64,000 nucleotides of DNA from Cynocephalus volans (GCF_027409185.1 NC_084462.1:180286071-180350070), one strand, 5' to 3'; shown: positions 45,931 through 57,945, numbered from the stretch's first letter. Notes: generated from the letters alone by a model not told the origin. Numbers and translations: made by a program.

Positions 45931-46619
45931 CCACAGTACCCTCTTAGTGAATGTTAGAAGCTCTCCTGGCCCCGTTGATCAGACAAATGCTTGAACATGT
46001 TGGGTTTTGTTTAGTGACTGGCCTCTCTTGTCCTGGAAGGTCCTTCTGCATGGAGCCCATGGAGGTGTGGCTGCTTAAGCATCAGACTTCGCAACTGGAC
46101 AGCTGTGATGGGCGCACCGTTCACTTGGATGGGTGAGCTCTTTGTTTCCGGTTACATCTAAGACACCTGTGTAACTGCGACTGAGGGTCACACTTCATTT
46201 AAATGATAGAAAGGATATAGATGATCAAAGATGAGCTTTTGACAGGGCAGGAGCACATGGGATGGCCTCACAGAGGGGCCAGAATGCATGAACTTCCCAC
46301 TTGGAACATGAGCAAGCAGAGGCTGGGTCATTCCTGGCAGCTGCTTTTCTGGAGGGCAGGGCCGGCCAGAGAAGTTTCTCATCTCCTGTCCCACCCAAGT
46401 GGTGGGGGCCATGTTGACTTTGCAGCTGACCAGACCCCAAAGTCTTTTCTGGCAGCTTGATTTGGGGTTCACAGTTACCTGCCCAAAGTCCCTTTTAAAA
46501 ATTATGCAGATGATTGCATTCTGTGAACTCATTGCTGCAATGGAGAATGCAATCAGCAGGAGCCATGTGAGGTTTTCCCATAAAAGACCCTAAGCTAAAA
46601 ACTAAAATTCATCACACGT
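45931..46619. other. spacer without recognisable gene
   Basis: Short overlapping frames only. Nothing recognised. Confidence 0.4.
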
Positions 46620-47110
46620 CTTAATTTAAAAAAAATTTTTTTTTCTCTTTGAAAAAGAAATACGTGTTTATTGTAAAAGCTTATAAATATTGAAAAGAGC
46701 AAGTGGGAGAATAAGAATCTCCCAATGCTGCCACTCAAAGATGACCACCACCAACACTGTGGTGACCAGTCTCTGGTCTTTTGTTTTCCACCATAAACTG
46801 TATGTGTGTCATTGTCATCTGTTTTTTTTTTCCACCTAACTATATATCCTGAACATTTTCCAAGGCCATTAAGAAATTTTCTAGCTTGTGCTTTTTAATG
46901 GTAACATGGTATTCTAGCAAATGACTAAATCGTGCTTTGTTTAATTGGTTTGCTTTTATTGGGTATTCAGATGCATTTAAACGCTGGATTGTGTAAGTCG
47001 GTCGAGCATCTCTGTGCTTCTTCAGCTGTGTCTCTCATTCGTTTCCTACAGTCCGTTCTGAAAGTGGTCGTGTCAAGGTGTGAGCATTTCATGGCCGTAA
47101 ACTTTGTACC
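46620..47110. repeat. ancient L1M-type 3' region
   Basis: TATATATCCTGAACATTTTC, then AGGCCATTAAGAAATTTTC, TTTTTAATGGTAACATGG and GATGCATTTAAACGCTGG, keep the order of an old L1 3' segment found widely in mammals. Confidence 0.6.
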
Positions 47111-48039
47111 AACTTAACATTCTCAGAAATAGTTTGAAAAATGCCTGTCTCTCTGGGAATTATCAAGGTTTTTAACCTTTGACAATTTGTCAAACACGCT
47201 ATTTTATTCTTTTATTACCTGTGATAAAGAACATTTTCTCCTTATCTTTTCTGGTTATTTGTATCTGAATTGCCAGTTCCGGTTGTTCGCATTTTTCATT
47301 TTTCATTTAGTTTTTATTTTTGTCAAAGTCATGCATTTGCATCCTTTTAAGAGTCAAATAGTTCTTTAAGATTGTTGCAGAAGCATTAACCCTCCAGCCC
47401 TCCCAACTCTACCCTGATTTTCTGCTCCGTGGAAGCAACAGCTCTTAACTCCTTTAACTGATTCTCTTGACATTTACATCCATATTTCTAAGCAACATTC
47501 TTATTTTTCTACTTCTTGATATTCTTTTTCTTTTTCCTTTTTTTCAGCTAGGGCACTATCTCGACTTTTCAACTGTAGAAATGTAATTCTCTTTTACATA
47601 TACCCTTGGCTTTTGTGAGCCATCCTCTCAATATATTTACAGTTCTGGTTTAATCAATATTCAGAGTTTATTGTAAGAGTGTAAACCCTTTAGAAAGCTG
47701 AACAGTGTGGCCCTATGGTTATTTACCTCTCCTTCACAACTTTATTTTCCTCTGGAGTTAATAATTATCTTCTGTTTTCTTTATTTGTTTATTTTTTTTT
47801 CCTCTTTGGTTGGTTATTTTTTTATGACCTTAGCTCACAATTATCCCAAGCTTCTCAATATGTTCAAACACATTAGTTGTTTTTTTCTTTTTAAATGTGT
47901 TCTGTCCTTTTGAGGAAACCTCTTCCTGAAGTCTTTGTGCCTGTTTCCTTATGGATGGGTTGATCTTTAGGCTTCCTGCCACCATCTCTGCCTCATTCTC
48001 CTTCTGGGGATTCTCTCAATCCTCCCTCTTTGGGTGGAT
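47111..48039. other. AT-rich spacer, probably LINE-derived
   Basis: Pyrimidine-rich sequence with L1-like phrases but no clear register. No gene seen. Confidence 0.35.
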
Positions 48040-48895
48040 TCCTGAATTTATAGATCACATGTTATCCTGCTTTTGGCTTACTCCTCTGTTTTGCTAGAGC
48101 ATATCCTCCAGTAGTTTCAGGAGGCAGGATTTACTGGAGGCATATTTTTGGAGACTTTTCACATGTGAAAAGGAAAATGTCTAGTCCAAACTGACATTGA
48201 TAGTTTGGCTGGGTATAGAATTAATAAGTTGAAAGCCTTTGTTTTGGGAGGGGAGGGCTCAGATTCTGAAAGCATAAATTATTGTCTTCTAGCTTCTAGT
48301 GCCACTGGTGAGAAGTCTTAAGCCTTTGTGATGAGAACATCCCTTGTATATGATCTTTTTTTCTTCTTTTCTGGAATTTATACGATTTTTTCATTGTCCT
48401 GGTCCAGTGTTCTAAAATTTCATTGTTTTGTGTGTTGATGTAGATCTGTGTTCATCCATTTAATCAAGGCCTTTTGATCTGAAAACTGGTGCCCTTCAGT
48501 TCTAGAAATAAACTGGTGCCCTTCAGTTCTAGAAATGTTTTTTGGACAAATCTGTTTTCTCTTTCTGGCACTTATATTGCTTGTATTTTGGACCTCCCTG
48601 ACTGATCCTCTAATATTTCTATATTTTCCCTTTAATTTTTGACTCTTTATTTCTTTGCTCTCTTTCTAAGAGATTTCCCAATCTTTATCTTTTAACTTAT
48701 CTTCAATTCTACTTTCATATCTCTAATATTTAATTTTTAGTTGTACTTTAAATATTATTCAATAATATTTTTTTCATAAGTGCAATTGCTTCTTTTATAG
48801 CACTGATAATATTAATGATAGATTTTCTGAAATTTTCTTCTCCCTAGAGTCTCCAAGCTTTTCTTTTCTTTTTTTTTCTTTCTTTCAGATGTGTA
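48040..48895 (-). repeat. ancient L1-type fragment, antisense
   Basis: GATAGTTTGGCTGGGTATAG, TTGTCTTCTAGCTTCTAGTG, GGACCTCCCTGACTGATCC and TTCTAAGAGATTTCCCAATC follow the known order of an old L1/HAL1 segment read in antisense. It contains a 27-bp tandem duplication at 48483-48536. Confidence 0.6.
48483..48536. repeat. 27-bp tandem duplication
   Basis: ACTGGTGCCCTTCAGTTCTA and its flanks occur twice in direct succession without mismatch, so the duplication is recent. Confidence 0.9.
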
Positions 48896-49204
48896 CATCT
48901 CTAACTTGCTCAACTCTCTGATGATGAGTGGATATAAATATATAGATAACACACACACATTAAGGAACTGTTTGGAAGCTCTCAACATGTGGTTAGGCCT
49001 TGTGAATGATGGGCTTTGTCGTAGAGTGAACTATCTGGTCTTTCCATTTTGGACTGTTCCAAAGAAAATTTTTTAGTATCTGGCCTAGAGAGTATATGTC
49101 TGGCTGCTGGTGCTCAGGGAAGTTTGTGAAGGGACACTGAGATCTCAGCATCCACCTTGTAAGATTTTGCCTTCTTTCTTTTGGTTTAGAATCCTTGCTC
49201 CCCG

Positions 49205-49706
49205 CTACACCTGCTGCCTCTGCTCCAGAAACCTCTGCTTTGCCTTCTTCACGTAATCTCTTTTCAGTTTTTTTCTCAGGATTGGGGAGGGCTCTGCATA
49301 GTAGGTGAAGAATTTAGGACATACCTTCATGGACAGACTTTCAGTGAATTCAGGTTGCTTAGGCCTCACTTTGCCTGCCACATGCAGAGGTACCCAGTGC
49401 TGTAAATTTCTGACATTTCTGTAGCCTCCATTGAATACACTGGGCTTTCTTTCACCTTTCCTCACTCCCAGTTCAGGATCCAGTTTTCCTGGGTCTGTAT
49501 CAGCTACCACTCGTGTCTCGTCTTTGTTCCTTGTGTGCTTCTGCTTGAAATGAAACTTTCTTTGCTCTCATGTACCACAGTTTCAAGAGGGAGGGCAGGC
49601 CAACATCCACATTCAGTTCAGCACATTGACCTGAAAAGTCCTTTATCCACTTCTCTATATTGGTGTGTTCATCTTCTGTTTTTGTCTCGTGAGACTGTTT
49701 TAACAA
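49205..49706 (-). pseudogene. retropseudogene-like reading frame of unknown parent
   Basis: Two abutting minus-strand frames, 49706-49500 (68 codons) and 49510-49205 (101 codons), read protein-like: acidic and Trp-containing N-terminal part (EKWIKDFSGQCAELNVD), then RNVRNLQHWVPLH and a Lys/Arg-rich helix-like end (RKKLKRDYVKKAKQRFLEQR). They meet at 49500-49510 in different frames, so there is one frameshift. The sequence sits inside LINE-rich DNA, without introns, consistent with a processed copy. I do not recognise the parent gene. Confidence 0.45.
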
Positions 49707-51252
49707 AGACTAACTCTTTTTCTATCATATGTTACCAATGATTTTTCTCCCTGTTTTTCATTTGTCACTCCATTTTGTTCATGGAGCTTTGTAGTTTTTA
49801 TTTTAAAAATTATGTTCTAAACATCTATCCCAAAGTTTTTCTTATAGTTTCCTCGTTTGCGTTTTCCTTTTTGTTTCTGAAGGACTTTCCCAAACTGAAC
49901 TCATACAGTCACTTTCATTTTTTTATAGTTCTTTCATGATTTCATCTTTTATATTTGAATCTTTAATCTGTCAATTTAATTATTGTGAGAAATAAGTACT
50001 TGTCCCATTTTCACATTTATCACATGCTGTATACTTTTATAGTTTTGGCTGTTATTCTGGCTTTCTATTATTCTCTTCGTTTGTCTATTTTTACACCAGT
50101 ATTGCTTTGTTTAAAAATATTGTATTGTTATAATGTGTTATTATTCAATAGCAATAGTCTTCCTTCATTCTTATTTTTTAGCATTTTCTTGCTTAGTCTC
50201 ATTTGTTTATTCTTTCAGATGAACTTCAGTGGTACTGTAAAGTTAATAACACTCCTTGTGGATTTTCTGTGAAATTTTGTCAAATTGTAAATTAATTTGA
50301 AGATAATTGAAATTTTCTGATACGTAGGTTTTGCATGATATTTTGTATTAAGTTTATTTCAAGGAATTAAGTATTAGTTTCATTGTGAATTTGATCCATT
50401 TTCCTTATATTTTCTAACTGGTTATTACTGGTATATAGGGAAGTGTTTGTATATTCATTGTTATTGTTTGTCTCACTGAGGACTTATTTGTTCTGTAATG
50501 TTTTAGTTGCTTTGGAATTTTTAGGTAAAGTCATTCGTATCTATAAAATGCAAATTTTATCTCTTTTTCATATTTGTCTTGTCTATTTCTCTTTCTTGTC
50601 TTAAAGCATTGGCTAGATCTTCTAAGACATTAAATTGTTGGTAATGAAAATCTTGTCTTGTTTCTAGTTCACTGTTAACTATGATTACAAATTAATTTTT
50701 TAGTTTAGATGTTTTTTTATAATGCTAATAAAGTATTTATTCCTAGTTCATATATGATTTTAAAATCAGGAATGGATTTAGAATTTTATGAGATGCTTTT
50801 TTGATATCTATAGAGATGTTTGTGTTGTTTTTCTTCATTGACCTGTTGGTACAGTGAATTATAATAATGTTTCATAACTTTGAGACACTTTTGAATCAAA
50901 GTCTCCTTAATTGTGCTGTATTATTCTTTTAATATACTACAAGATTTTCTTCACTAGTATGTCATTTGTGATTTTTCAAACCTATTTGTTGTTGGATTTT
51001 GGTGTCAAAGTTATGCTGGCTTTGTAAAATGAATTAGGGAACATTTCATCTTTTTCTATATTCTGTACCATAAGTACATCATTTAAATGATCTATTGCAT
51101 AAAAGCTTGAAAGGACTTATCTATGTGACTTTTCTGAAATAAGTCTTTGACAACATTTTCTATCTCTTCTGTATTTATTGGACTGTTTAGATTGTCTACA
51201 TCTTTAGAATTTTTGCTTCTATTTTAAATATAGCTCCGTGTTTAAATATGCT

Positions 51253-51482
51253 GTCAATGGAATCAGACAAATTGGATTCAAGTTCTTGCTTTGTCATTTC
51301 CCATGTGACATTGGGAAAACTGTCTCTTTCCTAATTCTTAGTTTCCCCTTTTGTTAAATGGGTAAAATGAGAGCCTAACAGGACCCTAAGAGGGTCACTG
51401 TGAGGATTAAGAGATAAAGTACCTTGCACTGAGTCTGCCACATAGTAATTGCTCATTATTATTATTATTTTAGCTATTATTA
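51253..51482 (+). repeat. MIR SINE
   Basis: GGAATCAGACAAATTGGATT, CATGTGACATTGGGAAAAC, CTGTGAGGATTAAGAGATAA and GAGTCTGCCACATAGTAATT are the MIR tRNA-related, core and 3' landmarks in order. It is inserted into the antisense L1. Confidence 0.9.
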
Positions 51483-51718
51483 ATCCTAGAAAATAATCTA
51501 TTTTTCTAATGTTTAAAAATTTATTAGCATAGTTATAAATGGTATTCTTTTATAATAGAATTTTCATCTATTTCTATGATTATATCACCTTTGCTATTCT
51601 TAATTTTGTGTGTGCATACTTTATCTCTTTTTATTATATTAGCTAGAGGAGTGTCTATTATAGAGGTTTTTCAAAGAATCAGTTCTTGGCATAATCTCTA
51701 AATTCAACTGTTTTTTTT

Positions 51719-51757
51719 TCGTGTGTGTGTGTGTGCGTGTATGTATGTATGTGTGTT
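51719..51757. repeat. (GT)n/(GTAT)n microsatellite
   Basis: GTGTGTGTGTGTGTGCGTG followed by TATGTATGTATG lies inside the L1. Confidence 0.85.
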
Positions 51758-52690
51758 CACATTTAATGATATCTGCCTTTATCTTTATTGATTTCTTGCT
51801 CCTGCTTTTCTTAATCTTGTTTTATGGATTTGTCCATATATCCCTTATTGTTATTCTTCTTTAATAATGAAAGCATTTCATGGTATGAATTTGCCTCTGG
51901 TTGCAATTTTGACTGCACTTCATAAGTTTTAATATGTAGCCTTTTCAATATATTAAAATATTTGTGATTATGCTTTTCATTTCTTCTTGTGCTTAAAAGA
52001 AATGATTATCTGAATTAAATGTGCAATAATAGAGCTTATTTTTTAATTTGTAATTTTTTGGGATGTGTGTTGCTTATACATTTTTATCCAATTGCGATTA
52101 TATTTTATTGTGGCTACAGAATATGGATATATAAATTCTACTTTGGGGGAATTTATTGATAAATTTTGTGCATAATATTATCAATTTTTTAAATGCTTCA
52201 TGGACCTTTAACAGTAAGATAATACTATTTATAGGGTATAGATTTCGATGTACAGACATTTGGTTTTATTAGCTTTTCAGTTGATTCTTTTGGGTTTTTT
52301 TTTTTTTTTTTAGTAACAAATTATTTAATCTATAATAAGCATAGTTTCAATCTCATTCTAATAGCTTATAAAATTTATCTAATTTTTGTTTGTTTTATTA
52401 CATTGGTTAGAGCTTTTTGGACAGTATCACCTATTATTGATTAAATGATCATCTTTTCCTGATTTCTCATTTTCTGTTAAGTATGATGTTGCTTCTAGAT
52501 TTATGGTATGTTTATTATTTACTTTTTGCATCTTTGATATCTTTAGGACTGAGAGGTTTCTGGAAACTATGTTTCTATTTTTTTCTCTGTTTTTGGATGC
52601 TGTTTTATTTCTAATGTCAATGTTTATAAATGCTGTATCATTGTTGTGGATTGTACTTTCCTTCTCTGAGAGGTCGTTTTCATCAGCAAG

Positions 52691-53534
52691 TTAAATGATT
52701 TGAAATTGCAGAAGCCTATCTGTTTTCTTTTCATTTGTGTTCCACTTTAGGTTAGGTAACCTTATGTTCTCACGTGATTGTTTCTGGAAGCCTGTAATGA
52801 AGGCAAAGTGTTATTTGAAAGTTGAATTGGAAACTTGCATGTTCCAAAGAATTCTGCTCCTTGAGAGATCAATATTCTGTACCTTTTCAGGCAATTTGTA
52901 AGATTCCATGGATGTTCTTTAGTTTTATTCTTTTCAAACACTCAGTTGACTGCCTTAAATTCAATTATTGCGGCTAAAGATTGGCTGCAGTGGGTCTTCC
53001 TAATGATTTCCATGTTTGTCTTAATTTCTCAAGAATGTATGAGATCTATGCTCTTACCACAGGTATCAGCAATTTTATTTCTTTTCCATTTTCCACTTAT
53101 TTATAAAAAAATAAGTGCTATATGTAATTAAATATTGTTTTTCAAATGCAGCCAAACCCTTTATTCTGACCAAGTATTATCCAGAGGCTCTATAAGTAAA
53201 ATAAATCAGAGTTGTTGTATTGGGAGCTCAGCAGTGACCCCAAGCTGTGGGTGCTGGCACCCTCCTTATAGTGCTATGTGGGACCCCAGATGCCCCTCAG
53301 AATACCCTTTGAAATCCTCTGCAATGAAATATTTAAATAATCGCTCTAACAAATTGAACAAATTGCTGTATGTGCAAAACCGGGGCATCATTGAGAGGGA
53401 GCTGCTTGCTGGCAGTCAGCTGCTGTGTAAATTTTGTGGTTTTGAGATGTCGGTGCATGATTGTGTGGGCTGCCTGAACATCACATGCATGAAAATTGAG
53501 GCTTTCCTATTTATCTGTGCCATCCCTTGACTTT
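52691..53534. other. unidentified segment interrupting the L1
   Basis: L1 order stops near 52.69 kb and resumes near 53.54 kb with GTCTGTAGACAGCATATAG. The 0.85 kb between is less AT-rich and does not match any repeat I recognise. It includes a 131-codon open frame on + (53135-53530), Cys-rich (CKFCGFEMSVHDCVGCLNITC), with no start context or homology I can name. Confidence 0.4.
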
Positions 53535-53830
53535 GAAAGTTTTTGACTTCATTTATTTAAAGTGTGACTCAATAGAGTCTGTAGACAGCATATAGTTTGG
53601 ATTTGAGGCTTTTGACCCTAATTGAGAATCTTTTTTAAAGGGCATGAAATCCATTTGTAGTTTTCTCCCTTGATTGTCATGTTTGGGCTTTAAAAAAATG
53701 TACTTAATGCTTTTTTTTTTTTATCCTTTGTTTCCTGCTATATAGAGTACATTTTGTTATATAGAGTACATTTTTCTTTATTTTAATTTTCTCTAGTGAT
53801 TCAGAAAGTACCCACCAGCCTCTAAGTTTC
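53535..53830 (-). repeat. antisense L1 continuation
   Basis: GTGACTCAATAGAGTCTGTAG followed by ACAGCATATAGTTTGGATTT and ATTGAGAATC continue the L1 ORF2 order interrupted upstream. A 19-20-bp tandem duplication (TATATAGAGTACATTTT) lies at about 53739-53777. Confidence 0.65.
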
Positions 53831-54190
53831 TTGGTGCTTACATTTCGGTTTTTTAAAAACCATGCCTTCATCCATATTTCTCTATGGTAAAAAATGAGAG
53901 TATTCTCTGATTTTTCCTGTGTGAAATAATTAAGTTTAATATTCGTTCACTACTATTTCTCTTGTTTTATACCCCCTGACAAGGTATGAGTGGGTTTGAT
54001 CATTGCCTTCTCTGCTGACCTTCCCCCTTAGCTATATGCTTTGGGAGGTATGAATGGCATCCCTGTGTGCCTTCTGTCGTCTGGCCCAAGCTGTGGTGTG
54101 GGACTCTACTGCTCCTGTACTAGAGAGTGTGTAACCTCAAACCTTACTACCTTGTGCACTTTTATGATCACGTTTCGATGTGTAGGTTGA
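53831..54190. other. spacer without recognisable gene
   Basis: Nothing recognised. Confidence 0.4.
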
Positions 54191-54194
54191 GTAT

Positions 54195-54460
54195 GCGTCT
54201 TTCCCTCCTCTAGACTGAGCTCCTGGGAGGCAGGATCACTGTCAGCCTTGGTCTCTGCACAGAGCAGACTGTAGGAAGGGTATGATCAATGGCTGAGTAT
54301 CTGAGAAGGTGCATGGTGAGTCCATGAGAGGTCAAGCAGCTGAGGAGTTGGTGAACATGTGAAAAAGTGAATTCGGGAGGGACGTGTGTGCGGGTGGATG
54401 GGTGGATGAATCAATGTGCCTTTAGAAGGATGAATGGACAAGTGAGTGGAGTGATGACTG
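54195..54460. repeat. L2-like 3' end with GGAT/GAAT tail
   Basis: CTAGACTGAGCTCCTGGGAG and GTCTCTGCACAGAGCAGAC are L2-like and pass into a degenerate GGTGGATGGGTGGATGAATC tract. Confidence 0.5.
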
Positions 54461-55580
54461 CAGCCTGGGAAGTGAGAAGGGCCAGCAGCCACCAGCCATT
54501 TGTGGTCACAAGGAGCTGTTTAGGCCCAGCTGGTTGTCCATGTAGTGGGAGGCTGGTGGGAAAATGGGCTTGCTTACCTCTGTAGACATCCAGGAGGCTA
54601 GTGGGGACCCACACCACTTTTTCCAGGAAAGCAAGGATGCTGTCAGGGCCTATCTGCCATTTGGAGTTGCCTTCATTCCTCACTATTCTGTGGCCTGCAC
54701 GCCCTGTGCTGGGCCCTGGGTATACAACACTGAAGCTAGTGTGGCCCCTTCTTGCCCCAAAGGAGTTCTAGTACCGTGGGGATACCTGAGTGACTTCCTC
54801 TCCAGTGACGGCTGCAGAGAAAATAAAAGCCATCAAAATGAACCTCCCAATTAGTCTTGTCCCCATTGTCTCACTTTTCCTGATTACCAGCAAAGGTAGC
54901 TTCCTGCTGGTGGCCTAATGGTATGCCACCATTCTTAGCCACCCCTGCTGTCCAGAACGTTCCCATTGGCTCTTACCATGCTGTAGTCTCTGTAAGCTTA
55001 AAAATCTCAAGAATCCACTCTAGCAACCCTCCCTCCAGCTACCACGCTCTTGGTGGCTTCTCCTTGTCTCACCTTTATTTGGCTTCCAAACCTACCATTC
55101 CGCTGAAAGAGCTTTCATCAGTATCACTGGTGACATCCATCCAGTTGCCAACTCAGCATCTCCATAGGATTTTCCACCAGCATTTCAAACCCAGCACACG
55201 AAACTGAACTTCTGCTCCACCCCCACCTCCACGAGCACACGTTCCTCACCAGTGTTCCCCAGCTCAGGAGGGTGGGGCCAATCTCTGTCAGCTTCTGTTC
55301 CACACACCTGCAAGGGTACTTGACATTTTCTTCTTGCTCACTATTCCTTACCCACATCTGGGACATTACCACGACTCTTGGGCTCTTCTTCCCAAATAAT
55401 CTCAAGCATGTCCACTTTCCCCCATCTCTGTGACTCCTACCTTGTCCAGGGTGCCAGTCTCTTTTTCAGATCCTGCATCTTTCCTCTCAGCACCTGCTCT
55501 TGCCCCAGTGACACTTTCTTTCCCCATCAGCAAGAGAAATCTCATAAAAATTTGAAGTTCACTATGTCCTTTATCAGCTA
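54461..55580. other. spacer without recognisable gene
   Basis: Unique-looking and moderately GC-rich, with short frames on both strands. No splice chain or domain seen. Confidence 0.4.
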
Positions 55581-55589
55581 ATTAACCTT

Positions 55590-55690
55590 TGTTACAAGCT
55601 TTGCATGATTTGGCCCTACCCAGCTCCTCAGACTCATTTCTGGCATGATTCTGGCTCCGCATGATCCAGTCACATGAATACTCTTTCGGG
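55590..55690. repeat. old interspersed repeat fragment
   Basis: TTTGCATGATTTGGCCCTAC followed by CAGCTCCTCAGACTCATTTC is a phrase of an ancient, probably L2-related repeat. The reverse complement of a neighbouring part of the same family appears at 56.69-57.0 kb. Confidence 0.4.
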
Positions 55691-55708
55691 TACCATATTC
55701 GATCTAGA

Positions 55709-56224
55709 TCATGCTTCATCCAGTCCATGCTCCATTGAGTCCATGCTCCATTCAGTTCAGGTTCCATCCAGTCCATGCTCCATTCAGTTCAGGTTCCATC
55801 CAGTCCATGTTGCATTCAATCCGTACTCCATCCAATCCATGCTTTATTCAGTCCATACTCCATCCAACTTGTGTTCCATCCAGTCAGTCCATGCTCCATT
55901 CAGTCCAAACTCCATCCAGTTCATGTTCCATCTGGTCCATATTCCACCTAGTCCATGCTCTGTTCAGTCCATGTTCCATCTGGTCCGTGTTTCATCCAGT
56001 TCATGTTCCATCTGGTCCATATTCCACTTGGTTCATGTTCCATCCAGTCCATGCTCTATTCAGTTCATGTTTCATCCTGTCCATGTTCCATCCAGTCAAT
56101 GCTTTATTCAGTCCGTGTTCCACCTGGTCCATACTTCATCCAGTCCATGTTTCATAAGTCCATGTTCCATCCAGCCCATGTTCTATCTGGTCCATACTTC
56201 ATCTGGGTCCATGCTCTATCCAGT
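55709..56224. repeat. 16-bp minisatellite, about 32 copies
   Basis: Successive 16-mers such as CCATGCTCCATTCAGT, TCAGGTTCCATCCAGT and CCATGTTCCATCTGGT run almost without phase break (one 4-base duplication near 55884, one 15-mer and one 17-mer near the end). Because 16 is not a multiple of three, all three forward frames stay open for long stretches, giving false frames of up to 200 codons. Confidence 0.95.
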
Positions 56225-56419
56225 CCCTTGCTTCCAATTACATCGTCTACTCTTTTCCCCTCTCTGCCCGGCTTAGTTCCCTCATCCTTCATCTTCTACT
56301 CTAAACTTCTTCTGAGTAGCTTTCCCTGATTGGTGATATCCCCTTGTTATCCTCTTGTCTGCTCCTTCACACACCTCATCCTGTTTGAATTTTGAAAGCA
56401 ATGCTTTGCAATAAATATT

Positions 56420-57130
56420 TTAAGGTGGGTTTCCTCTGCTAAGGTAATAGCTATGGGAAGGCAGAGACTGTGTCTTATTTACCACTCTAACTCCAATACC
56501 TCTTAGATATTTAATAAACGTGAGTTTATTTCTATGACTGACAACATGGGAAATGTGATTGGGCAGGAGGAGAGGTACAGGCAGAATACCGTAGAGGATC
56601 AGAGGATGCAAAAGCCTGAGTTGGCTGAGGTGGTGTCAAAAAGATGGTGTCAAGGCCAGAATGGAACTGCCATTTAGTTGATTGGGCTTGAGAGAGATGC
56701 AAGCAGAGATAATCTCTGGAGTGGAGAAACACTGTGAGCAAAGGCATGTGGACAATGTGTGGGGTGTGGAGAGTAATCTCTTGGCCTAGATTATCTGACC
56801 TGTGCAGGGAGTAGAGGAGGATGATGGGATGAAGGCTGAAATCTTGAATACCATTCTATGGAATTTGGACTTAAACAACCGGATTGTGAGCAGGGGGTGA
56901 CACAATCTGCACTGGGATTAAGGATTTTGGAGGACTTCCATGCCCTCCTGCAGGGCTATCCAGCAGTCTGCTCTTGTCCTTACACTGGAGACTAACTAAT
57001 CTCATGGCCTTGCATCCCATTCGTATGGAGTGGTGATACTGACAGCTGGGCAATGAGAGATGGAGCAACTCAAGGAAGGCCTCTTGGAGAAGATGGAGAT
57101 GTTGACCAGGAGCTGGAGGAGCTCACTGTC
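56420..57130. repeat. ancient L2-type and related fragments
   Basis: GGAAGGCAGAGACTGTGTC with TTAGATATTTAATAAACG is L2-like. GAGCAAAGGCATGTGG, ATGGAATTTGGACTTAAAC and GCAGGGGGTGACACAATCTG belong to a second widespread old repeat. Confidence 0.5.
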
Positions 57131-57539
57131 CACTCAGCTCTGTGCTCTGAAACTATAGGGTGGTGTAGTAAATGGCGAGGACTGTCACAGCTTGGATGAG
57201 CTTGGGAAGACTGTTACACAGAGGTTGAGGGACACCTTTCATACGATGACCTCTGCCCTTAGGGTGTTTTGTTCTGCCATGTGAAGCAAAACACTGCCCT
57301 TTGCTTTGACTAAGAGATAGTTGACCACATAGTGGCCAAACCACGGTCGCATTGCATGGTTTGCCTTCTCCACCGTTCTGAGTTGGCACGGCCTTCCTAG
57401 AAGAGATACCACTTCAGGGTAGAGATCCTTCCCAGTCAGCACCATTCACCCATATTTGAGGAGGGTTGTTAATGTTCACCATGTGCCTGCTTCCCAATGC
57501 CAAATCAGGCCTCAGAAAGCTTTCTGGAAGTGACGCCAA
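57131..57539. other. spacer before the microRNA cluster
   Basis: No hairpin of the cluster type and no repeat are recognised here. Cluster-type unit sequence starts just downstream. Confidence 0.4.
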
Positions 57540-57592
57540 CTTCAGGGACAAGGCCCTGGTTCTGAGGGTCAGCATCATTCCATGGTTCCTGA

Positions 57593-57659
57593 AGAGATGG
57601 TAGACTATGGAACGTAGGCGTTATGATTTTTGACCTATGTAACATGGTCCACTAACTCT
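57593..57659 (+). ncRNA. MIR379: microRNA miR-379 hairpin
   Basis: The 67-nt stem-loop matches the human precursor except one loop base as I recall it (TTTTTGACC for TTTCTGACC). The 5p arm is TGGTAGACTATGGAACGTAG (from 57598, seed GGTAGAC) and the 3p arm TATGTAACATGGTCCACTAA (from 57636). It is the first member of the eutherian-specific, maternally expressed miR-379/410 cluster, processed by Drosha and Dicer. Members are abundant in brain, and the human 5p arm is a known A-to-I editing target. It marks the cluster start. Confidence 0.98.
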
Positions 57660-57864
57660 CAGTATCCAATCCATCCTCGGAGGGCACCCCGGAGGTGTTG
57701 CCAACGTCAGGGAAGAGAACACTGGGTTTAGCTTCAGCAATGCTCTGTGTAATTCCTGTTATCTGTGGTTGCTGTCTGACTTATGCAACAAGGCCTGTCT
57801 CCCTCTGGGGAGTTTTGGAGGTGATGCAACTTGAGGGCAAAGACACCGGTTCAAGCCTCAGCCA

Positions 57865-57945
57865 TGGTACTTGAAGAGATGGTTTGCCATGTGGCGTGCA
57901 CGTGAGGAAAGATTTGTGTGACATGATCCACCAATTCCCAGTAGG
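57865..57945 (+). other. decayed microRNA-like hairpin
   Basis: TGGTACTTGAAGAGATGG and ATGATCCACCAATTCCCAG keep the cluster frame, and the arms GGTTTGCCATGTGG and GTGTGACATGATCC pair only in part. It lies between MIR379 and MIR411, where no named microRNA is known to me. Confidence 0.5.

Larger units (their letters stand above)
49870..52690 (-). repeat. antisense ancient L1, ORF2 part
   Basis: Read on the + strand it follows the typical antisense L1 ORF2 order: TTGAATCTTTAATCTGTC, GTCTATTTTTACACCAGTAT, AATCTTGTCTTGTTTC, TTTTTGATATCTATAGAGAT, CATTGACCTGTTGGTACAG, GTTATGCTGGCTTTGTAAAA and CTGTATTTATTGGACTG. No long frame survives. It is interrupted by a MIR at 51253. Confidence 0.8.

Noticed and set aside
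53135-53530. 131-codon Cys-rich frame as a gene
   Set aside because: No promoter, splice or homology evidence, and it lies within an insertion in a dead L1. Kept only as a point to check.
55674-56276. 200-codon open frame and two overlapping frames
   Set aside because: They are produced by a 16-bp minisatellite read in three frames. The residues are a simple repeat with no start context.
41000-57500. Endogenous retrovirus or LTR element
   Set aside because: No long terminal repeat pair, primer-binding site or retroviral gene signature was seen. The repeats here are LINE, SINE or simple repeats.
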